A DNA stretch of 64,000 bases from CAZMVU01 sp964569295 (lineage in GTDB: Bacteria; Hydrogenedentota; Hydrogenedentia; Hydrogenedentales; JAGMZX01), in the NCBI GenBank assembly GCA_964569295.1, contig CAZMVU010000001.1, forward strand, positions 62,001 through 126,000. Direction: 5' to 3'. The position numbers and the translations under genes are program-made. The notes beneath the pieces were generated by a model, which worked only from the letters and a program-made list of their open reading frames with translations, was not told the origin of the DNA and did no database searches. This document shows positions 56,450 through 64,000 of the stretch, piece after piece. How positions within the stretch are numbered: position 1 is the stretch's first letter; every line of letters starts with the position of its first letter.

Positions 56450-56912
56450 ACCCGAACGGGTATGCGCCTTCTACAGTCACGGTCCCCACTTCCGCCGCCT
56501 TTTACGCGATCTGCGCAACCGTTATCCCGAGGCACGATTGACGGCGCTTGTGCCGCCGGGTTATCCGGAAGCGCACATCGCCGGCCTCGCCGATGAGATT
56601 GCACGCACGGAACAGACAAACTACAGCGCGCGCGACTGGAAAGGCATCCGCCGGTTGCTCAAGCAGATTCGTGCGGGCAACTGCGACGTGTTCGTGGTGA
56701 TGTTCGACAGCCCCCGCCTGCGCATACTCAGCGCGCTTACCAGGGCACCCCGCCGCTACTGCTACACGGCCGACGGCCGCTACTTCCGCGCGCGCTTGTC
56801 GTTGCTTGCGGCGCTTGGCAGCACCCTCTACCGGCGGATCCGGGGCCACCTCACCTATGCCTGCATCCGCTGGGTGGTTTATCACCGGCCGGTGAAAGGG
56901 GACGGAGAATAG
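56442..56912 (+). CDS. Small unknown protein of the glycosyltransferase cluster
   Basis: 156 residues from the ATG at 56442, overlapping the stop of the second GT4 gene by 8 bases. Starts VCAFYSHGPHFRRLLRDL and has DVFVVMFDSPRLRILSALT, a Rossmann-like pattern in the middle. It looks like the first half of a GT-B fold or a partner of it; no family is certain. Translationally coupled to the GT4 genes. Confidence 0.6.
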   Translation: MNKPERVCAFYSHGPHFRRLLRDLRNRYPEARLTALVPPGYPEAHIAGLADEIARTEQTNYSARDWKGIRRLLKQIRAGNCDVFVVMFDSPRLRILSALTRAPRRYCYTADGRYFRARLSLLAALGSTLYRRIRGHLTYACIRWVVYHRPVKGDGE

Positions 56913-56952
56913 CGCCCATAGGACATTGGGCGGCAACGTTTCTCCCGCACCA

Positions 56953-58119
56953 TTACGCACGCGGCACTATCTTGTACACATTCCCGCTGAGCCACTCGAC
57001 GATGTATAACTCACCGTCAGCATCTTCGCCGAACGACGAGTAGGCCGGCGGTAGTACCGTGGGTGGGCGCAGCGGGCCACTCCAGTTCTGGAAGTCAAAG
57101 ATGCTCGCGCCGTCGTAGCGGAAGCTCCAGATTCTGCCATTCGAGTAATCGCCGAATACATAGGCGCCGCTCAGCTCGGGGATGGCGTTGCCGCGGTAGA
57201 CATAACCGCCGGTTATGCTTGCCGTCAGCAGCTTGTCGTAATCGTAGATGGGGTCCACGGCCCCGGGTAATGCGCACTCCTCTTGGCCAGGCCGGCAGAT
57301 GCTGCCCTCCCGAACACGCCAGCCATAGTTCACGCCGCCGGGGCTGCCGGCCGGCTCAAAGTTCACCTCCTCGCGCGCGCGTTCCCCCACATCGGCAATA
57401 TACAGATCGCCCGTGAGCCGATCGAAGCTGAACCGCCACGGATTGCGCAGGCCATACGCCCAGATTTCCGGCCGCGCATCCGGCGTATCGACAAAGGGGT
57501 TATCCGGCGGAATGGCATACGGGGCGCCGCCATCCACATCGATACGCAGGATTTTCCCGAGCAATGTATCCAGTGATTGCGCACGGTTGTCGGGGTCATT
57601 GCCCGGACCGCCGTCCCCGGTAGCGATATAGAGGTAGCCATCCGGCCCGAAGGCCATCATCCCGGCGTTATGAATATCTGCCGGCTGACCGAATTCGAGG
57701 GTGGTCACGCCACTCTCCGCTTCCGCGACATTCGGATCGGCCGAAACCTGGTACCGTTCAACCACGGTCTTGGCCGCTGCACCTTCCCCGGGCGCGGTGT
57801 AGTTGATGTAAAAGTAGCCGTTCTCCGCGAAGTCCGGGTGGAAGGTCAGACCGAGCAAGCCCTGCTCGAGGTTTCCCGTCTCGAGATGATCCCCGACATC
57901 AAGGAACGGCGCCGACTGCTTTTCACCATCGATGACAAGGATGATGCGTCCCGTATTCTGCTCGAGAATATACAGGCGCGAAGCGTCTTCCGGCTCAGAC
58001 GTGACATAAAGTGGCTTCTTCAGGTCACCGGCCACTTTCTCAATGGTAATGGGGGCTGTCGGGCAGCCTGAAAGCACGAGGGCTGCAAGCAAAACGGTTC
58101 CGGGAAAGACGTGGCGCAT
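56953..58119 (-). CDS. Glucose/sorbosone dehydrogenase-like lipoprotein
   Basis: 388 residues, lipobox LSGC (Cys19). Mature part is a six-bladed beta-propeller of the soluble PQQ-glucose/sorbosone dehydrogenase family: GLLGLTFHPDF, YIATGDGGPGNDPDN, GLRNPWRFSFD, YIADVGE, EEVNF. Predicted to use PQQ and oxidise sugars outside the cell. GGAGGG stands before the ATG at 58119. Confidence 0.92.
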   Translation of the reverse strand: MRHVFPGTVLLAALVLSGCPTAPITIEKVAGDLKKPLYVTSEPEDASRLYILEQNTGRIILVIDGEKQSAPFLDVGDHLETGNLEQGLLGLTFHPDFAENGYFYINYTAPGEGAAAKTVVERYQVSADPNVAEAESGVTTLEFGQPADIHNAGMMAFGPDGYLYIATGDGGPGNDPDNRAQSLDTLLGKILRIDVDGGAPYAIPPDNPFVDTPDARPEIWAYGLRNPWRFSFDRLTGDLYIADVGERAREEVNFEPAGSPGGVNYGWRVREGSICRPGQEECALPGAVDPIYDYDKLLTASITGGYVYRGNAIPELSGAYVFGDYSNGRIWSFRYDGASIFDFQNWSGPLRPPTVLPPAYSSFGEDADGELYIVEWLSGNVYKIVPRA

Positions 58120-58211
58120 GGGTAGTACCCTCCGGTTGATTACCACCCGAGAAAACACTGCCACATAAAGGCGGTATTCCATCGTGCCGGGAGCACCCGG
58201 CCGTGCGCCGG

Positions 58212-58472
58212 TTATCCTGCCAACTGGGCGAGTGGAATAGCCTCATCGATGAGCATGATCGGGATGTCGTCCCGGATAGGATAGAGATACGCGCCGTCGT
58301 CCCGCACCAGACCGCCGTCGATCTTCGTTTCGACAGGATTCCCCTCCCGGTTTTGCAGCGTGCCCGCCTCGATTGCGGCATTCACCTGAGCCACAAGCGC
58401 ATCGCTTGCCACATGTACAGGAGAGTGGTTCTCCGGACACACAAGTATTTCCAGCAGTTCAGGGTCAACCAT
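58212..58472 (-). CDS. Trm112-like protein
   Basis: 86 residues with the Trm112/UPF0434 pattern: DPELLEILVCPENH at the start and LYPIRDDIPIML near the end. Only one cysteine (Cys12) is present, so the zinc site of the longer homologues is absent. Such proteins partner with methyltransferases. Divergent from the zinc-ribbon gene. Confidence 0.85.
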   Translation of the reverse strand: MVDPELLEILVCPENHSPVHVASDALVAQVNAAIEAGTLQNREGNPVETKIDGGLVRDDGAYLYPIRDDIPIMLIDEAIPLAQLAG

Positions 58473-58623
58473 GGCAATTTCTCCAGTTGCTCAGAAAACA
58501 GCGCGATTCGCCCCGTATTGTACCGTGGCAGGAACATCCCCGCAAACCGCGTGGGCACCGGCCGGTTGACTCACTCCCCGCTACGCTTCTACCCTGTTGA
58601 TAAGAGCAACGGAGAACCGCGCC

Positions 58624-59013
58624 ATGAAACGCTGCCACAAATGCGGCACGCCCTGGGAAAAGGACGCACCCCGCCCGGGTTACCAGGAGACCTGCCCAAA
58701 CTGCCTCGCATACCTGCACGTCTGCAAAAACTGCCGGTTCCACGCCCCGAAAGCACACAACCAGTGCCGCATGCCGGGAACTGAGATGGTGCGCGACCCT
58801 GCGGGCATGAACTACTGCGACGAATTCCGCTTCCGCGAAACCTCGCCCGAAACTGCCGCCAACAACGGCCCCGACCGCGACGCCCTTGCCCAACTTTTCG
58901 GCGGTGCCGCCGACCAAGGCGACACCCAGGCCACACGCGACAAGCTGCTCGGTGACCACAAGCCAGAACCAGACCCGCGTCAAGCCTTCGACGACCTTTT
59001 CGGCAACGATTAA
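58624..59013 (+). CDS. Zinc-ribbon protein of unknown function
   Basis: 129 residues. The first half contains a cluster of at least eight Cys (CHKCGTPW, CPNC, CKNC, CRMP, YCDEF) suggesting two zinc sites; the second half is acidic and flexible. GGAGAA precedes the ATG. Seen next to a Trm112-like gene and upstream of a response regulator. Function not recognised. Confidence 0.75.
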   Translation: MKRCHKCGTPWEKDAPRPGYQETCPNCLAYLHVCKNCRFHAPKAHNQCRMPGTEMVRDPAGMNYCDEFRFRETSPETAANNGPDRDALAQLFGGAADQGDTQATRDKLLGDHKPEPDPRQAFDDLFGND

Positions 59014-59023
59014 AAAATCCTGT

Positions 59024-59052
59024 TTGACGCTTCCCGGGGACCGTGGTAAAGT
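59024..59052 (+). promoter_or_regulatory. Promoter for the sigma-54 response regulator
   Basis: TTGACG (59024-59029), a 17-base spacer, TAAAGT (59047-59052), about 90 bases before the GTG at 59140. Confidence 0.55.
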
Positions 59053-59139
59053 CTTGTAGGCGACGGAGTTGGCATCGCGGCGGCCTTGATGGACGGCATC
59101 TCTTATCTTCCGGAACCGAAGTAGAACGAGTCACACAAC

Positions 59140-60546
59140 GTGAGTACCACCGCCACACCTTCCCGCATGCTCATTGTAGATGACCGTGCGGACATGCGCC
59201 TCATGCTCGAAGATACCTTTGCCGAACAGGGCTTCATTGTCGAGACCGCGTCCTGCGGCGAAGAGGCTATCAGCCTTAACGAGCAGGCCGCCTTCGATAT
59301 TATCATTACCGACCTCAACATGCCCGGCAAAGACGGACTCGACGTCCTCCGGGCTGTGAAGGGGAGCTGCCCCGACACCGAGGTCATCATGATCACCGCC
59401 TATGGCACGATCCAGGCGGCGGTCGAGGCCATGCGCCTCGGCGCGGCCGACTTCCTGACAAAACCCTTCAAACTCGACGAGATCGAGCGCAAAGTGCGCA
59501 GAATTCTCGAACACCAACAGCCGGAAATAACCCAACCAACGCAACCAAAACAAGAAGGAAGACGGCCGCCCCTTGTAGGCACGAGTTGGCATACAAACCA
59601 GCTGCGCAAGATGTTCACCAAGATCGCGCCCAGCAACAGCTCAGTCATGATCCGCGGCGAGAGCGGCGTCGGAAAAGAACTGGTGGCCCGTGCCATCCAC
59701 GACGCCAGCCCCCGCCGCGACCGGCCCTTCGTCGCACTGAACTGCGCTGCCCTGGCGCCCGGCATCCTCGAAAGCGAACTCTTCGGTCACGAGAAGGGCG
59801 CCTTTACCGGCGCCAGCGACCGCCGCATCGGCCGCTTCGAGAAAGCCCACACTGGAACCCTTTTCCTCGACGAAGTCGGCGAGATCGACCCACGCATACA
59901 AACGAAGCTGCTCCGCGTACTCCAGGAAGGCGAGATCGAACGCGTCGGCGGTGCCGAAGTCATCAAGGTCGACGTGCGTATTGTGGCAGCCACCAACCGC
60001 GACCTGCGCGAAGCCATCGAAGCGGGAGAATTCCGGGAGGATTTCTACTACCGGCTCAACGTGTTCTCCATTGAAGTAAAGCCCCTGCGCGAACGCCGCG
60101 ACGACATCCCCATGCTCATGGACCACTTCCTGCGTAAGTTCAGCCTCGAAATGAACAAGGACGTGCCCGAGATAGACAACGAAGTGTTAAGCATATTCCT
60201 CCACTATCCCTGGCCCGGCAACGTGCGCGAACTCGAAAACATTATCGAACGTGCCATGGTGCTCTCTGAAGGCAACGTGATCACCACCGAAGATCTCCCC
60301 CCCGAGCTCATTTACGAGCAACACCCCAAGGCTCAGGACACCCACCCATCCCCCCCTTCAGAAACCGCCGATACCCCCCACCCTCCCCAAGGCGAATCCC
60401 TCGAAAAACGCAAAGACCACCTCGAAAAAGAAATGATCCGCGGCGCCCTCGAAAAATTCCGCTGGAACAAAACCAAAGCCGCCGAACACCTCGGCCTCAA
60501 ACGAACCACACTCCAATACAAGATCAAGAAGTACGGGCTGGAGTAG
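59140..60546 (+). CDS. Sigma-54-dependent response regulator (NtrC family)
   Basis: 468 residues, GTG start. Receiver domain with Asp14/15 and phosphorylation site Asp58 (TDLNMPGKDG), AAA+ domain with Walker A GESGVGKE (173-180) and sigma-54 contact loop GAFTGA (220-225), and a C-terminal Fis-type HTH (NKTKAAEHLGLKRTTLQYKI). No histidine kinase gene is adjacent, so its partner is encoded elsewhere. Targets unknown. Confidence 0.95.
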   Translation: MSTTATPSRMLIVDDRADMRLMLEDTFAEQGFIVETASCGEEAISLNEQAAFDIIITDLNMPGKDGLDVLRAVKGSCPDTEVIMITAYGTIQAAVEAMRLGAADFLTKPFKLDEIERKVRRILEHQQPEITQPTQPKQEGRRPPLVGTSWHTNQLRKMFTKIAPSNSSVMIRGESGVGKELVARAIHDASPRRDRPFVALNCAALAPGILESELFGHEKGAFTGASDRRIGRFEKAHTGTLFLDEVGEIDPRIQTKLLRVLQEGEIERVGGAEVIKVDVRIVAATNRDLREAIEAGEFREDFYYRLNVFSIEVKPLRERRDDIPMLMDHFLRKFSLEMNKDVPEIDNEVLSIFLHYPWPGNVRELENIIERAMVLSEGNVITTEDLPPELIYEQHPKAQDTHPSPPSETADTPHPPQGESLEKRKDHLEKEMIRGALEKFRWNKTKAAEHLGLKRTTLQYKIKKYGLE

Positions 60547-60610
60547 CCCGCGGCCAGGCTAGGGCCTGTAAGCCTTTGACTACTAAATGTGTTTAAATGG
60601 ACTAAATGGA

Positions 60611-60839
60611 GACAGTCACCGTTTATCTGAGACTGTTTGCAACCCGAACCGCCGCCCCTGCTCCCGCAGCAACGCCAAGTAGAAGCGCCGGTCGTCATCA
60701 ACAAAAAAGACATCCTGCTTGTTGTTCCCCCCGTTGCACCACGTGGTGTGCAGCCCCCGGTACGACTATCCGCGCGACTCTTGGCATGCACCCATGCTAC
60801 CCGCGAAGGAACGGAATGTCAATATAAACGGTGACTGTC
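60611..60839. mobile_element. Element remnant framed by a 16-bp inverted repeat
   Basis: GACAGTCACCGTTTAT at 60611-60626 and its exact reverse complement ATAAACGGTGACTGTC at 60824-60839. Between them is a degraded transposase start on the minus strand. The right end extends as CCCCGG. Such repeats with transposase remnants are typical of REP-associated or IS200-like sequences that move as short non-autonomous elements. Confidence 0.7.
60616..60787 (-). pseudogene. Frameshifted Y1-type (REP-associated) transposase fragment
   Basis: Reading the minus strand from the ATG at 60787 gives MPRVARIVVPGAAHHVVQR, the conserved start of REP-associated Y1 transposases. The frame breaks in a run of six G (60727-60732). 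With one G removed, it continues NNKQDVFFVDDDRRFYLALL, matching the family, until a stop within the terminal repeat. About 57 residues remain of about 200-300, so it is a non-functional remnant. Confidence 0.75.
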
Positions 60840-61712
60840 CCCGGTTATTATGAGATTATATTTGGCGGTATACTCAAAGCCTTTGGCGAGGCGATGGTCA
60901 TAGGCGCTGTAAAGATCAACTCCTTGCTTCCAGGCGATCTCGCAGGCGTTAGCCAGGTACTCCAGCCCCATCTGGACATGCCACTGATCGCGGCCGCTTT
61001 CCTGACATTGTCCCGAGGGTTTGAAATAATTGTTGATCGCACCATTGCCTTTACCGCTTCGGCAATAATCAACGGCTCTTAGAAACATCGCCTCGTCGTC
61101 CAGAAAAACTCCCATAGCCATCATGGTCTGAATCATGGAGGCATCCCAGTTGCCGTTGGCGAAAGGATAAAAATTCTCTATGATTGGATAAAACACATCC
61201 CGAAGCATGGAAGAAAATGGTTCCTGTTCCGATGCCGGCCAGCCGTCCCAGGTATGTTTGAGCAGCTCGGCGGCATTGCAGTAATTGATCCCGGTCATGC
61301 CCACCAGTAATCGTGCATCATGCTGTCCCACCGATTGCAGTGTAGTGGACCAGGCATTGAGAATTTCCCGGGCTTTCTGAGCATGAGCTTCGTCTTCGGT
61401 AAACACCCATTGGAGCGCGTGCATATAGGCAGCAAAACCACCGCGCATAAAGGGGGTTGCACCGATATCCGGTTTGTTATAGGGGCCGCGTTCCACATGT
61501 GCGACGGGTTCGGGCTTCCAGGATAATTGGGCATATTCAGAGCGGCATAGCCCCGCCCAGGCGGTGGCCCAGGGCTCCTCCCCGGAATCTATTTTTGCCT
61601 TTACGAAATCCAGTTCAGCCCGAGTATGGAGAATACCCGGATGAATAAACTCGGCGGATACGCCAGCACACAGGAAAAACACCAAGAAGAAAGTAGAGCC
61701 GGCCTTAAACAT
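60819..61712 (-). pseudogene. Truncated alginate lyase family gene
   Basis: ATG at 61712 begins a signal peptide (hydrophobic about 5-20) and then the N-terminal part of an alginate-lyase-family (PF05426-type) toroid protein: HPGILHTRAELDFVKAKI, and later NGNWDASMIQTMMAMGVFLDD, a typical segment. The family-like frame ends at about residue 287 (KYNL, near 60850), where the inverted-repeat element begins and supplies a few foreign residues and a stop. The C-terminal half is absent to the left of the element, so it was deleted, not just interrupted. This DNA has visibly lower GC than its surroundings. Confidence 0.75.
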
Positions 61713-61861
61713 GAAGGAACTCTTTTTAACCCAGACCTCAATGGATGGGCCAGGAGGCGGGATTGGGGGCTTCAGCCAACATTTCCCATGTGGGACGCCC
61801 GGGACCCCCATGGGCACGTTAATCAGCATAATAGAGACACACACTGACGGGATCAAGGCGA

Positions 61862-62011
61862 ATGGTGTACGCGACGGAGTTCCTGGCTGAAATGGAGCCG
61901 GAGCGTCTGAAGGCCCAGCAGGCCGAGAAGGAACGGGCGCGGTTGCGGGAGACGGATCGGGCCGCCAGGGGCACGGCCAGAAAGGCCCCTTTCACACTTC
62001 GGGCCCAATGA
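61862..62011 (+). CDS. Small charged helical ORF, possible gene tail
   Basis: 49 residues from the ATG at 61862, starting MVYATEFLAEMEPERL and rich in Lys, Arg and Glu. It looks like the C-terminal helix of a larger protein, perhaps from a decayed mobile gene; an upstream open frame continues for a few codons. No ribosome-binding site seen. Very uncertain. Confidence 0.25.
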   Translation: MVYATEFLAEMEPERLKAQQAEKERARLRETDRAARGTARKAPFTLRAQ

Positions 62012-62087
62012 AAACCAACACCGTCAAACAAGAAGCAATAGCTTTCTGGTCGTGCCCCATGATTGGCCGGGGTTTCTGGCCGGATTC

Positions 62088-63173
62088 CTAGTGCTGGATT
62101 GGGCGACTCGTAATGAGGCCGATTCCTCGGCCCTTGTTCCCAACGGCGCAGTAGAACAGGTAGAAGGTGTCGTTGGCGGGATTGTGAACCAACGAAATCT
62201 TGTGGGCGTATTTCTTGTCCAGGCCGTCCGGATGTCCTCCTGCCTTGTATAGCGGTTCCGGGTGAGCAGTCCAGTGCTCCAAATCACGTGAGAACGCGAT
62301 CATTATATGTGCTCCGTTGCGTCCCACGCCGAAGTAGAACATGGTCCAGTGGTCGCCGTCCCGGAATACCTTGGGGTCGGACGCGAACTTCTCGTCGTAC
62401 CCGTTGGCTCGGACTGGAATCACCGGATTCCCCGCGAATCGTTTCCAACTCAGGAGATCATCAGAGAAGGCCAACCCAATCTGCTCGATCTCCCCCTGTG
62501 CGGCGTTGTAGAAGTTGAAATAACGACCTTCGTGTTCGACGAGCCAGGGCTGGTAGATGCAGTCCCCCTCCCACGCCCCGCAATCTTCGTCGTGCACGGA
62601 AAGTATGTATGTATCTCTGGCGCGCTGCCACGTCAGCCCGTCCTGACTCCGCGCTACCCCTTCGTACCCAGGACGAAGCTCGTAGCCGCCCTGGCGCGGA
62701 TAGGCCCCATACAGGGTCCAGTAGGAGCCATCGCGTCGCTTCAGCAGACGCGGCACTTCAATGTGGTAGGATTCATATAGAAAGGCCCCTATGACGCGCC
62801 CTCCATGATCAAACGATCCCTCCGGCCCAAACCCCATAGCCAATTGCGGTTCCGACCAATGGATGAGGTCATCACTCTCGGCGACGAAGGAACAGTACCC
62901 CTCCCCGTTGAAAGCGATGAAACTCATGTACCAATTCGGGTCGCCGGGGAGTTGGTACAAAGTCGGAACATCAGTGTTCTTGAACGTTTCATGCCCTGGA
63001 ATTGCCGGTTCGGCGGCGATGACATGGTCGGGGTAGTAGTGCCAATTCCGATAAGGCGCTGACCACCGGTCCTGGGTCTCCGAGTCAATCGTTTCCGAAG
63101 CTGGTTCGGTCTGCGCACTCGCGGTGACCACCAGGAAGCCGAAGACCAGAAGACATCCAAATAGCAGACTCAT
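62088..63173 (-). CDS. Exported beta-propeller glycosidase (GH43/GH130-like)
   Basis: 361 residues. Signal peptide (1-20). The rest follows the five-bladed propeller pattern of clans such as GH43 and GH130: VPTLYQLPGDPNWYMSF, DLIHWSEPQ, QPWLVEHEGRYFNFYNA, SDPKVFRDGDHWTMFY and SRDLEHWTAHPEP. It should cut or rearrange glycans outside the cell; the precise family and active acids are not certain. A short ORF ends overlapping its ATG (ATGA). Confidence 0.75.
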   Translation of the reverse strand: MSLLFGCLLVFGFLVVTASAQTEPASETIDSETQDRWSAPYRNWHYYPDHVIAAEPAIPGHETFKNTDVPTLYQLPGDPNWYMSFIAFNGEGYCSFVAESDDLIHWSEPQLAMGFGPEGSFDHGGRVIGAFLYESYHIEVPRLLKRRDGSYWTLYGAYPRQGGYELRPGYEGVARSQDGLTWQRARDTYILSVHDEDCGAWEGDCIYQPWLVEHEGRYFNFYNAAQGEIEQIGLAFSDDLLSWKRFAGNPVIPVRANGYDEKFASDPKVFRDGDHWTMFYFGVGRNGAHIMIAFSRDLEHWTAHPEPLYKAGGHPDGLDKKYAHKISLVHNPANDTFYLFYCAVGNKGRGIGLITSRPIQH

Positions 63174-63304
63174 GGCTTACCTACTTTCCTTTCTTGAACC
63201 CCGTTTGCCGCCTCAAGCACCGCCCGGTGCGGCGTGCGGAATCGTTCCACACGCGTGTTGTAAGCGTCGAAGTCGGGAATGTGCTTTTTCCCGATATTTC
63301 CCAT
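63170..63304 (-). CDS. 44-residue ORF coupled to the glycosidase gene
   Basis: Reads MGNIGKKHIPDFDAYNTRV then RFRTPHRAVLEAANG, and ends TGA overlapping the ATG of the glycosidase (ATGA). GGTGAG lies 6 bases before its ATG. It may be a small coupled gene or the tail of a lost gene. I know no family. Confidence 0.35.
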   Translation of the reverse strand: MGNIGKKHIPDFDAYNTRVERFRTPHRAVLEAANGVQERKVGKP

Positions 63305-63601
63305 ATGAACTCACCGGCGACCGCAGCCAGTGGGTTCGACGTAGTATGAACGGGGCAATCAGTTTGGTCAACCTCTTGTTTGCCCTTGTTTGTGGGGCTC
63401 TTCTTCAGTTTTGAGCCGTCCAACTGAGACAAGGAAAATGCGCAATCCGGGCGGACGCAACAAGTTAGCGACATGGTGTCATGCGCCGACACATCACCTC
63501 GACCCACATGTCCTTTTTGCTGGTTCCGGAGGATGCAGAATTGAGCATAGAGGGTGAAGGAAATCCGCACGTTGATACGCAATACCACTGCTTTCCCAAC
63601 G

Positions 63602-64000
63602 TTAGTCGCGTAATTCCAACCGGTTAGAAGAGTCCCCCCCGCGCCGATTCCATACTCTACCGACGAAAAAGCCTGTAAAATGGGGGTCTTCTCGAAGAGG
63701 CTGACGCTCAAAATCTGTAGAATTGTGTAGAGACTCAGCTCGAGCCCGAGGCGCTTCTTGACGATGGCTATGAGTACATACACGCTGATGGCAATCCAGA
63801 TTTGCGTCTTTACGGCATTCTCTGTCGTGCCGTAAAACTTCTTGATGCGCAGGTGTTGCTTTATCCATTTGAAGAACAACTCGACTTGCCACCGGCAGCG
63901 GTAGAGGTCTGCCACGGTCTTGGCGGGGAGGTCGAAGTTGTTGGTCAGGAACACAAAGCGCTTGTCCTTGTCCGCATCGAAGTAGCGGATGCGTCGCAGT
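63602..64000 (-). mobile_element. IS4-type transposase, C-terminal part, cut by the window end
   Basis: The minus-strand frame entering at 64000 reads RIRYFDADKDKRFVFLTNN, then LYRCRWQVELFFKWIKQHLRIK with the Y-x2-R-x3-E motif of IS4 transposases, ending around residues matching SLFEKTPILQAF. Near the C-terminus a run of seven G (63634-63640 on the plus strand as C) puts the last 13 codons out of frame; with one more G the frame ends SNRLELRD and TAA at 63602, close to the family end. So it may be disabled or a sequencing slip. The frame reaching 63181 is then not real protein. Confidence 0.7.

Noticed and set aside
63181..63601. Extended C-terminus of the IS4 transposase frame
   Set aside because: It is in frame only because of the G-run shift and has no family resemblance; the likely end is at 63602.

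Overview
The window is high-GC bacterial DNA, densely coded on both strands, from a Gram-negative-type cell: it encodes an Mla-type lipid transporter, an ExbB/ExbD/TonB set and several lipoproteins with clear lipoboxes. The gene mix (a DUF1080 protein, an FG-GAP repeat protein, a cytochrome c fused to a DUF2231-like membrane domain, a Ser/Thr kinase, a TPR anti-sigma protein next to an ECF sigma factor, and MoxR/DUF58/TgpA) resembles planctomycete-like or Hydrogenedentota-like bacteria. That placement is inference from gene content; there is no rRNA or other decisive marker here.

Layout. 0.1-5.9 kb: a secreted trypsin-like protease with TPRs, a membrane Ser/Thr kinase, a thioredoxin-like/TPR/CsgG-like protein and a small membrane protein, all forward. 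6.0-9.5 kb: a DUF2231-cytochrome c protein, a two-domain acetyltransferase and an exported peroxiredoxin-like protein. 9.6-13.2 kb: three consecutive membrane-anchored proteins that look like paralogues of one undescribed family. 13.2-18 kb: recR, def, dnaA with a probable oriC upstream of it, a short mazG and pdxA. 18-24.8 kb: an FG-GAP protein, the moxR-DUF58-TgpA operon and an alpha/beta hydrolase lacking its nucleophile. 25.1-30.7 kb: ligA translationally coupled to a STAS-MlaE/MlaF/MlaD/lipoprotein operon. 30.7-37 kb: an ABC-class ATPase, the ECF sigma/anti-sigma pair, and a SprT-like protease overlapping a membrane protein gene. 37.3-43.1 kb: a fused epimerase-DegT aminotransferase, an IS remnant, then argC-argJ-argB behind a strong promoter. 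43.2-45.4 kb: exbB-exbD-tonB-like plus a zinc-ribbon membrane protein. 45.6-52.3 kb: a DUF1080 protein with a 12-bp tandem repeat, a TetR regulator, a ceramidase-like protein, an unknown protein, and two secreted hydrolases. 52.4-56.9 kb: a glycosyltransferase cluster with two tandem GT4 paralogues. 57-60.5 kb: a glucose/sorbosone dehydrogenase lipoprotein, a Trm112-like protein, a zinc-ribbon protein and a sigma-54 response regulator. 60.5-64 kb: an accessory patch, visibly richer in A+T, with a frameshifted transposase remnant in a 16-bp inverted repeat, a truncated alginate-lyase gene, a glycosidase and the end of an IS4-type transposase.

Genes that work together: the three Mla genes and the lipoprotein form one lipid transport system; argCJB covers the acetylated part of arginine synthesis with ornithine acetyltransferase recycling; moxR-DUF58-TgpA is a known conserved module of uncertain role; the two GT4 genes, the GT-B gene and the small fourth gene probably build one surface glycan. 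The most unusual items are the tandem paralogue trio, the fusion enzyme whose epimerase half has Phe in place of the catalytic Tyr, the alpha/beta hydrolase with Gly at the nucleophile position, the thioredoxin-like/TPR/CsgG architecture, and the GT4 pair with a shared cysteine cluster. I see no CRISPR array, tRNA or rRNA, and no recognisable defence system.
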